Origin: Trichomonas tenax
Taxonomy: Eukaryota; Parabasalia; Trichomonadida; Trichomonadidae
Assembly (NCBI GenBank): GCA_023091735.1
Contig: JALKBU010001149.1
Span: 1 to 15,790, forward strand
DNA length: 15,790 nucleotides
Reading direction: 5' to 3'
A program made the position numbers and the translations under genes. The notes below the pieces were generated by a model that was not told the origin of the DNA, searched no databases, and saw only the letters and a program-made list of their open reading frames with translations. Of the stretch, positions 10,142-15,790 are shown in pieces; position 1 is the stretch's first letter, and every line of letters begins with the position of its first letter.

Positions 10142-10173
10142 ACTTTTCTGTCACATTTGACAGACAGAAAAGT
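10142..10173. promoter_or_regulatory. Perfect 11-bp inverted repeat spanning the predicted transcription start
   Basis: ACTTTTCTGTC (10142-10152) and GACAGAAAAGT (10163-10173) are perfect inverted arms around a 10-bp centre; the middle also holds TGTCA/TGACA. The right arm ends three bases before the ATG at 10176. The initiator-like TCACA lies at the left arm/centre border, so most of the left arm would not be transcribed, which favours a DNA-level site for a dimeric regulator. A longer transcript would instead form a hairpin just before the start codon. Confidence 0.5.
10151..10155 (+). promoter_or_regulatory. Initiator-like motif of the 646-residue gene
   Basis: TCACA (A+1 at 10153) fits the trichomonad initiator core TCA(+1)Y(A/T) and would give a 23-nt leader before the ATG at 10176. 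It lies inside the inverted repeat described separately. Confidence 0.45.
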
Positions 10174-10175
10174 TT

Positions 10176-12116
10176 ATGTTTTTAAGTTTATTCGTTTTAT
10201 TGGGTTCATCAGTGCGAATTTACACCAACTTCGACTCTTACACTACAAACGGGTACAGCTACGAGACATACACTTATGAGGAGGAATTGAACGGTGTTCC
10301 AAATTCGGATCAGAATGATTTGGACTATTTACCAACACACAGCGAATATCAGTATTATTCTTATGAAGTCGAGAACAATGGATACTATGAAGTCGTTTAT
10401 GATTACGAAGAAAACTCATATGAAGATAATTTCTATGAAGATAACGCTAACGAGTACGAGTACTACTACGTTTACGAGTCAAACGGCTATGAGTACGAGT
10501 ACGTTGAATATGAAGAGGAATCAAATTATGAACTTGAAGAAAACCGGTCTCCAATCAAAGCAGTAAAGAAGGTTGCCAAGAAGGCCGCAGCACCAGTCCG
10601 CCGCGTTGCCAAAACAGTCAGAAAAGCAGCTCCAGCTCCAATTCGTCATCCAATTCAGACAATTAAGAGAGCTGTTCCGAAACCAGTCAAGAAGGCCATC
10701 CCAGCACCAATCCGCCATCCAGTCCAGACGATCAGAAAGGTTGCTCCAAAACCAATCGCACATCCGATCAAGACAATCAAGAAGGCCGTTCCAAAGCCAG
10801 TCGCCCATCCAATTAAGACCGTTAAGAAATCAATTCCTAAGCCAGGCACTCATCCAATTAAGACAGTCAAGAGAGTCGTTCCAAAGTCACTTCAGCACCC
10901 AGTGAAGACAATCAAGAAGGCTGTTCCAGCAATTAAGAAGTCTCTTCCAAAGCCCGTTCAACATCCAATTCAAACAGCTAAGAAGGTTCTTCCAGCTGTC
11001 AAGAAGTCCCTTCCAAAGCCAATCCAGCACCCAATCAAGACAGTCAAGAAGATCATGCCAGCTCATGACCAGGTTTCCGTCAAGAGGAAGTTTGTTTCAG
11101 TCCCAGGAGGCAAGGAATTGGTCACGATCAAGACAGTCAAGTCCCCATCCGGAAAGGTCACAACACAGAGGTCCACCACAGACTTCACAATCAAGGGCAT
11201 CAAGCGCACAACAACAAAGACAATCAAGGACAAGACATCGACAAAGAAGTCAGTCACAAAGTCAGGTCTTTCCACAGACATGATTGGTGTTACAAGAGAG
11301 GCTACAAAGGTCACAAAGCAGAAGGATGGCACAACAAGAACAACAAAGACACACCAGGGTCTTTCTACAACAAAGGGCGCCTACATCGATGGCAAGACAA
11401 CATGGAAAACAAAGAAGGGACGCTCCCACTCCGTCGATGGCCGCCTCAAGCTCACAGACAAAGGTCTTGTTGGAAAAACATCCTACGAGTACTCCAAGAA
11501 GAAGGGTGACTCCCACAAGGTCGGAATCGGCGCTCACGCTGACTTAGATGGCATCGACGGAAAGGTCGACTACACACGCAAGACAAAGAAGTCTACAACA
11601 ACAGTCGGCATCCACGGCGGCGCAACAGTCGATAAGGGCCTTCATGTTGGCGGTCACGGCAGCCACACACAGAAGACAAAGGCTGGCTACAAGAAGACAA
11701 AAATCTCTGCCACAATCGGCGATCACTACGTAGATGCTGATTTCGGCAGAACAGTCAAGAAGGGCCAGAAGAAGGATACATTCAAGGTTGGAGGCGCTGT
11801 TGGTGCAACAACAGTCAAGGGCCACGTCGAGAAGATGCACCACGACAAGACAGGCGATCACGGCTTTAAGGTCGATGCTGGAGTTTCCAAGAAGGGGGTC
11901 AAGGGAGAAGTTGCTCTCAAGGACGGAAAGAAGGGACTCGATGTCGGTGGCGAAGTCTCCAAGAAGGGCGTTAAAGGACATGTTGATGCCTCTTACAAGC
12001 ACCACACGATCTCCGTCAGTGGCCAGGGTGGTGCTATAACAAAGCCAAAGGCTTCAATTTCCTACAAGCATGGAAAGGTCAAGGTCCCAATTAAGACATT
12101 CACAAAGGCCAGATAA
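10176..12116 (+). CDS. Secreted polyampholyte protein with Lys-Pro-His repeats, function unknown
   Basis: 646 residues, family not recognised. Order: a short hydrophobic signal-peptide-like start (MFLSLFVLLGSS); an acidic, Tyr-, Glu- and Asn-rich segment to about residue 125 (NEYEYYYVYESNGYEYEYVE); from about 126 an abrupt change to basic Lys/Pro/Ala text; about 150-295 a repeat region with eight HP(I/V)(K/Q)T boxes, typical unit PKPVAHPIKTVKKSI; about 300-430 Thr/Lys-rich; then a Gly-rich part of short alternating strands with duplicated SKKGVKG. No cysteine and only one tryptophan were seen. From about 10550 on, codons are strongly biased (AAG, GTC, ACA), which suggests high expression. The stop overlaps TAAATAA, a usual 3'-processing context in trichomonads. 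By inference it is exported and may form a cell-surface, granule or extracellular matrix material through pairing of the acidic and basic parts. A luminal or polyanion-binding role is equally possible. Confidence 0.85.
   Translation: MFLSLFVLLGSSVRIYTNFDSYTTNGYSYETYTYEEELNGVPNSDQNDLDYLPTHSEYQYYSYEVENNGYYEVVYDYEENSYEDNFYEDNANEYEYYYVYESNGYEYEYVEYEEESNYELEENRSPIKAVKKVAKKAAAPVRRVAKTVRKAAPAPIRHPIQTIKRAVPKPVKKAIPAPIRHPVQTIRKVAPKPIAHPIKTIKKAVPKPVAHPIKTVKKSIPKPGTHPIKTVKRVVPKSLQHPVKTIKKAVPAIKKSLPKPVQHPIQTAKKVLPAVKKSLPKPIQHPIKTVKKIMPAHDQVSVKRKFVSVPGGKELVTIKTVKSPSGKVTTQRSTTDFTIKGIKRTTTKTIKDKTSTKKSVTKSGLSTDMIGVTREATKVTKQKDGTTRTTKTHQGLSTTKGAYIDGKTTWKTKKGRSHSVDGRLKLTDKGLVGKTSYEYSKKKGDSHKVGIGAHADLDGIDGKVDYTRKTKKSTTTVGIHGGATVDKGLHVGGHGSHTQKTKAGYKKTKISATIGDHYVDADFGRTVKKGQKKDTFKVGGAVGATTVKGHVEKMHHDKTGDHGFKVDAGVSKKGVKGEVALKDGKKGLDVGGEVSKKGVKGHVDASYKHHTISVSGQGGAITKPKASISYKHGKVKVPIKTFTKAR
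10623..11050 (+). repeat. Tandem Lys-Pro-His repeat region within the 646-residue gene
   Basis: About 15-residue units of the form PKP-x-x-HP(I/V)(K/Q)T(I/V)K(K/R)-x-x, with eight HP boxes between residues 158 and 285. The last units are stretched by an inserted AIKKSLPKP/AVKKSLPKP segment. DNA copies differ at many third positions, so the array is not a recent expansion. Confidence 0.85.
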
Positions 12117-12750
12117 ATAAAAAGTATTTTTATTTTAGGTCTTTAAGGCTTCAACAGCACCATTCAATTTTTAACCTTATTGAATGAAAGTTGATAGTTC
12201 CAGCTCCATTTATTAGCATAGCAAGCATAAATAAAAATGTCTGAAGTGTAGTTTTGGATATAGTAATGATCCATCTATAAAATGTATTGTCTCATTTTTC
12301 ATGTCTTTGAACTTTTTAGTTACTTCCTCAAAACACACAAGAAGTGCGTTCGGGATGATTTTTTAACATTAATTTTAAATTTCAGCACACGGTGCTATTC
12401 AAGAGATTCTGAAACAGTACTTTTCCTTTAGGAATTCTTCTACGAGGCCACATGCAGATACGTACATGAAATATAGACCCTGGTTTCTAAACTAGATATC
12501 GAGATATGAAGATCAAAAAAATAAATCCTCTCCTGCCCACTTATTCCAAAAAGAAAATCGCATTTTTTAAGGTTCGAGATATGGGAGGGATATATTATTG
12601 CGCATAAACGAAATTAAGGGAAAATATTATAACAACGACTATATAAAAATAATGCTAACATTTACTGACGATAATAAATTTTATCAAATAATATTGTCAC
12701 GAAATATTAATAATAAATCCATTTGATAAAAATATTTTTATATGATATAA
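12117..12750. other. Spacer between the 646-residue gene and the element-like DNA
   Basis: No intact gene. A minus-strand stretch from about 12366 to 12213 stays open for about 49 codons with protein-like text (IPNALLVCFEEVTKKFKDM) and may be a short relic. A 10-bp direct repeat TCGAGATATG occurs at 12499-12508 and 12574-12583. The rest is AT-rich. Confidence 0.45.
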
Positions 12751-12888
12751 ATGAAGGTATCGAATAAAATTTTATTAATAGTTAGTATATATTTATTATC
12801 TTCAGAAATAAGAAAATGGTATGAAGTGTTAAATTATGATTATAACGAAGAAGAAATTCCCGAAAGCGTACAACATTTATATATTTGA
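12751..12888 (+). CDS. Possible 45-residue microprotein with N-terminal hydrophobic segment
   Basis: ATG at 12751, TGA at 12886-12888. It starts MKVSNKILLIVSIYLL, a signal-peptide or membrane-anchor pattern, followed by SSEIRKWYEVLNYDYNEEE. The YEVLN...EEEI text recalls the start of a J domain, but the spacing is wrong and the HPD motif is absent, so this is weak. It ends exactly where DNA of different character begins, so it may be the stub of a host gene interrupted by the element, a genuine microprotein, or a chance frame. Confidence 0.3.
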   Translation: MKVSNKILLIVSIYLLSSEIRKWYEVLNYDYNEEEIPESVQHLYI

Positions 12889-13243
12889 TCTAAGGGTAGG
12901 ATAAGTGAATAAATGGTATCCGCCACTCTCTCCATATTTATGAAGTTTGGTTCCTACTGGTTCATCAATCTTAGTTAGTAAAGGGAAATTGGCAGAATCG
13001 AGGTCTAAAGCCCTCGCTCCGCCTATTTCCAAAGAGGTACCATTACACGTCAAACGTCGATAAAAATAACTTTACGAGTCAAAAATAAAATCTTATAACT
13101 TTATAAAATGTCAAGCTCTTAAAAAGAGCCCACTCTCCTCTATAGGGAATTAAAGTTTTAATTTATTTCAAAATCAACGTTAATTTTATTTTAAAATTAA
13201 TGACTTTATAAAATAATTTATTTTTTTAATTTCTAGGTAAACA
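12889..13243. other. Non-coding left end of the element (possible terminal repeat)
   Basis: No gene. The first 250 bases are notably less AT-rich than the flanks and contain two CCACTCTC copies (12923-12930 and 13130-13137) and a hairpin GCTCTT-AAA-AAGAGC at 13115-13129. The last 80 bases are AT-rich and carry the first copy of a direct repeat (13167-13194) upstream of the small gene. The matching terminal repeat, if there is one, would lie outside the window. Confidence 0.4.
13167..13194. repeat. Direct repeat copy 1 (TTCAAAATCAACGTTAATTT...)
   Basis: A 28-bp segment matches 13661-13690 with one substitution in the core TTCAAAATCA(A/G)CGTTAATTTT and a small length change in the following T run; weaker similarity continues in both copies to a TAATTTATTTT. 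This copy lies about 50-75 bp before the ATG at 13244, where a promoter element would be expected. Confidence 0.6.
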
Positions 13244-13480
13244 ATGAGTCACTACATTTATTATAAAACATTCCCCGAACGTTTACAGAAGTTATTCATG
13301 AATGATGCAAAGCTAAGAAACACAAATTATGGCAAACGAGACGATGAACCAGAATATATAACATTGCCGTATGATGTAAAATTTATCGCTTATGGGTCAA
13401 CAGTAATGAGAGGAATCAGATTTACATTTTATACTAAAAATTATTTCTACAGTGAATCAACAGAGGATATATTATATTAA
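13244..13480 (+). CDS. Small element gene, first part (78 residues), probably frameshifted
   Basis: Starts MSHYIYYKTFPERLQKL, rich in Tyr, Phe and Lys, with YITLPYDVKFIAYGS in the middle and no recognisable domain. It ends at TAA 13478-13480, but the next frame is open across this point and continues with similar composition to 13637. The two parts together are therefore probably one protein of about 130 residues broken by a one-base change near 13452-13480. Small proteins of unknown function are usual in Maverick/Polinton elements. Intact copies elsewhere in the genome would show whether the break is real. Confidence 0.5.
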   Translation: MSHYIYYKTFPERLQKLFMNDAKLRNTNYGKRDDEPEYITLPYDVKFIAYGSTVMRGIRFTFYTKNYFYSESTEDILY

Positions 13481-13487
13481 CGTATAT

Positions 13488-13637
13488 ATGAATAAAGTAA
13501 CGATATTAGAACTTGATATTCATAAACAGTATCGTTTATACGGAGATGATGGAGCTGGTCATTATATAAAACCATTTAATCCTTATTGCTCGTTTTATTC
13601 ATGTTTACAAAGTTATATCGATGAATTCAATAATTAA
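13488..13637 (+). CDS. Small element gene, second part (49 residues from ATG)
   Basis: From the ATG at 13488 it reads MNKVTILELDIHKQYRLYGD and ends at TAA 13635-13637. The frame is open back to at least 13452 and overlaps the end of the preceding part, so it is more likely the displaced C-terminal portion of that gene than a separate one. The ATG only 8 bases after the preceding stop would also allow a small independent protein. No domain recognised. Confidence 0.45.
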   Translation: MNKVTILELDIHKQYRLYGDDGAGHYIKPFNPYCSFYSCLQSYIDEFNN

Positions 13638-13660
13638 TTATGATTTATTTTTGAATTAAT

Positions 13661-13690
13661 TTCAAAATCAGCGTTAATTTTTTATTTTAA
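13661..13690. repeat. Direct repeat copy 2 (TTCAAAATCAGCGTTAATTT...)
   Basis: Second copy of the repeat at 13167-13194, just after the small broken gene. The two copies bracket that gene. Copy 2 is followed about 50 bp later by a 15-codon frame (13739-13786, MSVTLTISFILSCVT) that may be nothing. It may be a shared promoter or 3' element of the mobile element. Confidence 0.55.
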
Positions 13691-13796
13691 ATATATGATA
13701 TAATTTATTTTGTCATTAGTGATAGAATTTATAATATCATGTCTGTAACACTAACAATTTCATTTATTTTATCATGTGTGACTTAAAACTATGTCA

Positions 13797-13844
13797 AGGT
13801 GAAGAGGTGAGATCTCACCCGAAAACTCACCCTATAACTCACCT
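13797..13844. repeat. Cluster of GGTGA boxes in both orientations with a 14-bp palindrome
   Basis: AGGTGA (13797-13802), the palindrome GGTGAGATCTCACC (13806-13819), then ACTCACC (13825-13831) and ACTCACCT (13837-13844) make alternative hairpins. The cluster lies between convergent genes, about 30 bp from the end of the fibre gene. A transcript-end structure or a protein-binding array are both possible. Confidence 0.55.
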
Positions 13845-13864
13845 ATGACAAAAATAATGTTAAA

Positions 13865-13885
13865 AGGGTTTTATTAATAAACCCT
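13865..13885. repeat. Hairpin overlapping the stop codon of the fibre gene
   Basis: AGGGTTT (13865-13871) pairs with AAACCCT (13879-13885) around a 7-nt loop that holds the TAA stop (13874-13876 on the plus strand as TTA). It would form at the 3' end of the fibre mRNA. Confidence 0.45.
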
Positions 13886-14908
13886 ATACCACGTGTAAAC
13901 AGTCATGAACGGCGGCATGTAATCAGTACCTGAACCAGTGTCGGCAGTGTTTCCGTAAACTGAATGAGTGTGACTTCCTGCATGATCAATGATTAAACCC
14001 GTGTTGTATTCTCTGGAATCTGATGAAATATCATAACGTGAAATTGTTTCTTTTCCTCCGTTACCACATCCGTAATAACCTCTATTACTGATTAAATGAG
14101 TATGAGCTCCTGCCATTGATGTTGTACCCGAAAAGTAATGATTGTGTGAAGGTAAGTTATTTACTGAAATCTTTTTACTTCCTCCTGTTTCTCTTGATGA
14201 ATTAGTGCAATATAAGAAACGATCGACTATTGGCTCCCATTCACCAAAACCAAATATTTGAACAGGGTTTATGTTATTCATTGATGTGTAAATTGAACCA
14301 ACAGGATAAATTGTCATTAATAATTCATATTTAGAATTTAATACATCCTTCTTTAAATTCATTATTTCCCTATTGAACGTTTTTAATAAATTCCAAACAC
14401 TAGTTTCAGGATTAGTTGAAGGCGCATCTGTTCCTAATACCTGTTTAATTATTACATCATCAACTTTAATTTCATTTGCGTTTATTGCTGTGTCGATTTC
14501 ATTTAATTTTTCGTTTAACCCATTAATATCTGTTATTTCGTGTGTATGTTCTTTATCTGCTTTATCATTTAATTTATTATTAATGTCAATGATTCCTTGT
14601 TCGGTTTGTTCAATTCTTGACGATAATTCATGTGTGTTATAATCTAATTGTTCCTTGTCGGCTTTATCATTCAGTGCATTCATGACATCCGCTAAATTTG
14701 ATGTTAAGGTATCAGTTATGACTTTATCTGCTTTATTATTTAATGACTGTTGAACATCAATTATCTCATTATTGTTTTTAATTATTACCGCCTTTGTCTG
14801 CAATCCATCCGTGAATTCAGGAATAACGTATGTAGGAGGTTCTGGTGGTATAATAGTTTCCGTTCCATCTTCATTTTTAATTGTTTTACCTTCTCTTCCT
14901 TCTTTCAT
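13874..14908 (-). CDS. Phage-tail-like fibre protein, distal part with collar/baseplate tip domain
   Basis: 344 residues from the ATG at 14908. Residues 1-190 look like a fibre shaft: Asn/Asp/Lys-rich helical repeats with NKADK, DKADKEQL, DKADKEHTHEI and heptad-like spacing, suggesting a trimeric coiled coil. The C-terminal 145 residues resemble tips of phage tail fibres and the C-terminal domain of phage baseplate protein Gp10: YPVGSIYTS (201-209), FGFGEWEPIVDRFLY (219-233), ETGGSKK (240-246), LPSHNH (252-257), GAHTH (267-271), GSHTH (311-315) and the terminal MPPFMTVYTWYR. The H-x-H pairs in related tips bind metal along the trimer axis. The protein probably recognises a host surface as part of the element's particle. 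It lies in the same frame as the upstream part, separated from it by one TGA, so this is likely the distal half of a longer protein and not a separate gene. Confidence 0.8.
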   Translation of the reverse strand: MKEGREGKTIKNEDGTETIIPPEPPTYVIPEFTDGLQTKAVIIKNNNEIIDVQQSLNNKADKVITDTLTSNLADVMNALNDKADKEQLDYNTHELSSRIEQTEQGIIDINNKLNDKADKEHTHEITDINGLNEKLNEIDTAINANEIKVDDVIIKQVLGTDAPSTNPETSVWNLLKTFNREIMNLKKDVLNSKYELLMTIYPVGSIYTSMNNINPVQIFGFGEWEPIVDRFLYCTNSSRETGGSKKISVNNLPSHNHYFSGTTSMAGAHTHLISNRGYYGCGNGGKETISRYDISSDSREYNTGLIIDHAGSHTHSVYGNTADTGSGTDYMPPFMTVYTWYRVY

Positions 14909-14911
14909 AAA

Positions 14912-15790
14912 TCACTTAATTTCATGAACCGTTAAACGTTCGATGTTTTGATGTTCATGGTTGACATTTGCCTTATTATTTAATTCTGTCATTAAGTCTT
15001 TATCATTAATATCTATCGCCTGAGTATATATTTTACCCACTTTTATATTTGTCTGTTCTTGTGTTTCTTCTAAAAATTCAGTGTCGTGATCATCGGGGTA
15101 TTTTGTGAAAGATGTAATATTATCATTGATTAAACATATCTGTCGTAATAACTCAGCAACTGTGAATGTAATAGTTAAATCATTATTTCTTTCTGTACCT
15201 TCAAACGTTATGTTGTTATCTCTTATAACTTGATTAATATAATTCAGTAACACACCGTAATGAGGATATAAAATATTAAATTTTTCAGCAATTGTGAGTT
15301 CATGTATTTCTTCTTCAGGTGTTTCATCAACATCTCTTAATCTTACACTACGAGGTACGACATTAGTCCCAACATGTGATAAATTCTGCAAGAACCACTG
15401 AACTCGTTGAAATAGACTTAAATGACTATCCATTACCTGACCAGTTAGTGATTCAACACTTGAAATTGCGTTTTGTGTTGTTCTGTTAGTTTCATTAACG
15501 AAAGTCGTGAATTGATTCAATGCATTATTGGTTACACCTATACTCTCCTCTAAACCGTTAACGATTCCAGTCATAGTATGTGTGAAATCATCAATTCTCT
15601 GAATCCATGTTGATAAGCTACTGAAAACATCATTACCAGTCGATATAGTATTTAACACAGCCTTTAACGTGTCCAATCCTTCTGCTTTAGCCATAAATGC
15701 TGATAGTTTTGTTACTTGTAACTGTAATGCAGTAAATGATGCAGCAGTGAGACCAGTATTTATTAAATCCCAGATCCATCCTCTTGCGGA
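14912..15790 (-). CDS. Phage-tail-like fibre protein, proximal part (open at the window edge)
   Basis: The frame is open from the window edge (15790) to the TGA at 14914-14912, 292 codons; the ATG at 15694 is internal to an open frame that reads WDLINTGLTAASFTALQL before it, so the true start is outside the window. The text is helical and low in Cys: STGNDVFSSLSTWIQRIDDF, then Asn/Thr/Gln-rich coiled-coil-like stretches, an acidic middle (DETPEEEIHE), and near the end NNKANVNHEHQNI, the same motif type as the shaft repeats in the downstream part. Only TGA and one codon separate it from the ATG at 14908, in the same frame, so the two parts very probably belonged to one fibre protein of more than 630 residues. 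The break could be a mutation, a recoded stop, or a true two-protein arrangement. Confidence 0.7.
   Translation of the reverse strand, partial: SARGWIWDLINTGLTAASFTALQLQVTKLSAFMAKAEGLDTLKAVLNTISTGNDVFSSLSTWIQRIDDFTHTMTGIVNGLEESIGVTNNALNQFTTFVNETNRTTQNAISSVESLTGQVMDSHLSLFQRVQWFLQNLSHVGTNVVPRSVRLRDVDETPEEEIHELTIAEKFNILYPHYGVLLNYINQVIRDNNITFEGTERNNDLTITFTVAELLRQICLINDNITSFTKYPDDHDTEFLEETQEQTNIKVGKIYTQAIDINDKDLMTELNNKANVNHEHQNIERLTVHEIK

Larger units (their letters stand above)
9221..10175. other. AT-rich spacer; 3' flank of the kinase and promoter region of the 646-residue gene
   Basis: No gene of convincing length. A 29-codon minus-strand frame at 9403-9492 has ordinary-looking composition (IIEPELEILDSEIPI) but no support beyond that; it may be a relic. 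The right end carries the predicted initiator and inverted repeat of the downstream gene. Confidence 0.5.
12889..15790. mobile_element. Left part of a probable Maverick/Polinton-like giant element
   Basis: From about 12.89 kb the sequence differs from the host spacers: a non-coding stretch less AT-rich than its surroundings (12890-13140), then tightly packed genes in opposite orientations ending in a long phage-tail-like fibre gene. Trichomonads are known for very many Maverick/Polinton copies, about 15-20 kb with long terminal inverted repeats and 5-6-bp target duplications, and a viral-type gene set fits this. No polymerase B, integrase, packaging ATPase or capsid gene is inside the window, so the class is inferred. 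The left boundary is not proven; an AG at 12893-12894 preceded by GATCTA is one candidate terminus. A different viral or phage-derived insertion is the alternative. Confidence 0.5.

Noticed and set aside
10521..10849. Minus- and plus-strand alternative frames in the Lys-Pro-His repeat
   Set aside because: Repetitive coding DNA keeps other frames open; their periodic Trp/Gly or Gln/Ser text mirrors the repeat and is not an independent gene.
11544..12005. 153-codon open frame on the minus strand inside the 646-residue gene
   Set aside because: It is a shadow of strongly biased codons (AAG, GTC, ACA) on the plus strand; its Leu/Cys-rich text has no domain and no promoter-like motif.
12820..12888. 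J-domain remnant in the 45-residue frame (YEVLN...EEEI)
   Set aside because: The spacing between the two motifs differs from J domains and no HPD follows; the likeness is too short to claim.
12889..13140. Possible tRNA or rRNA fragment because of higher G+C
   Set aside because: No cloverleaf, T-loop or other RNA gene landmarks could be fitted; a terminal repeat of the element is a better explanation.
14373..14642. 89-codon plus-strand frame opposite the fibre gene
   Set aside because: Hydrophobic Ser/Leu/Ile-rich text is the antisense of Asn/Asp/Lys-rich shaft repeats.
1..15790. CRISPR array
   Set aside because: No regularly spaced identical repeats with unique spacers were seen, and the organism appears eukaryotic.

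Overview
The window looks like nuclear DNA of a parabasalid protist (a trichomonad such as Trichomonas or a relative). The evidence is combined rather than decisive: very AT-rich spacers, intronless genes with short 5' leaders, initiator-like TCA(Y)(A/T) motifs just upstream of two start codons, a two-repeat Myb protein of the trichomonad kind, standard stop codons, and at the right edge genes that fit a Maverick/Polinton-type giant element carrying a phage-tail-like fibre gene. The species cannot be fixed from the sequence alone.

Layout, left to right. Positions 1-915 are non-coding with two hairpins. A small R2R3 Myb-type transcription factor lies on the minus strand (916-1452). A 3.2 kb AT-rich spacer follows (1453-4631) with what look like two decayed coding stretches on the minus strand (about 1850-2520 and 3304-3585). 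Next is a clear NMD3 gene (4632-5951, plus), the 60S ribosomal subunit export adaptor, with a shortened C-terminus. It is followed by a block of nested inverted repeats (6001-6152) and a badly broken minus-strand gene for a probable secreted or surface protein (6207-7474). An inositol polyphosphate/hexakisphosphate kinase is at 8399-9220 (plus). A 646-residue protein of unknown family is at 10176-12116: predicted signal peptide, acidic Tyr/Glu-rich N-terminal region, Lys-Pro-His repeat region, and a basic Thr/Lys/Gly-rich C-terminal half with no cysteine. Its strongly biased codons suggest high expression, and a perfect 11-bp inverted repeat spans its predicted transcription start.

From about 12.9 kb to the end the DNA changes character and appears to be the edge of a Maverick/Polinton-like element. 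It contains a small plus-strand gene broken by a frame change (13244-13637), a hairpin-rich junction (13797-13885), and a long minus-strand fibre gene (13874-15790, continuing past the window). The fibre gene has coiled-coil and repeat shaft segments and a C-terminal domain resembling phage baseplate/tail-collar tips, and is interrupted by one in-frame TGA at 14912-14914. The housekeeping genes (Myb, NMD3, IP kinase) are independent single-gene units with their own promoters; nothing indicates that they work together. The most interesting parts are the phage-tail-like fibre in a eukaryotic element and the unusual 646-residue secreted polyampholyte.
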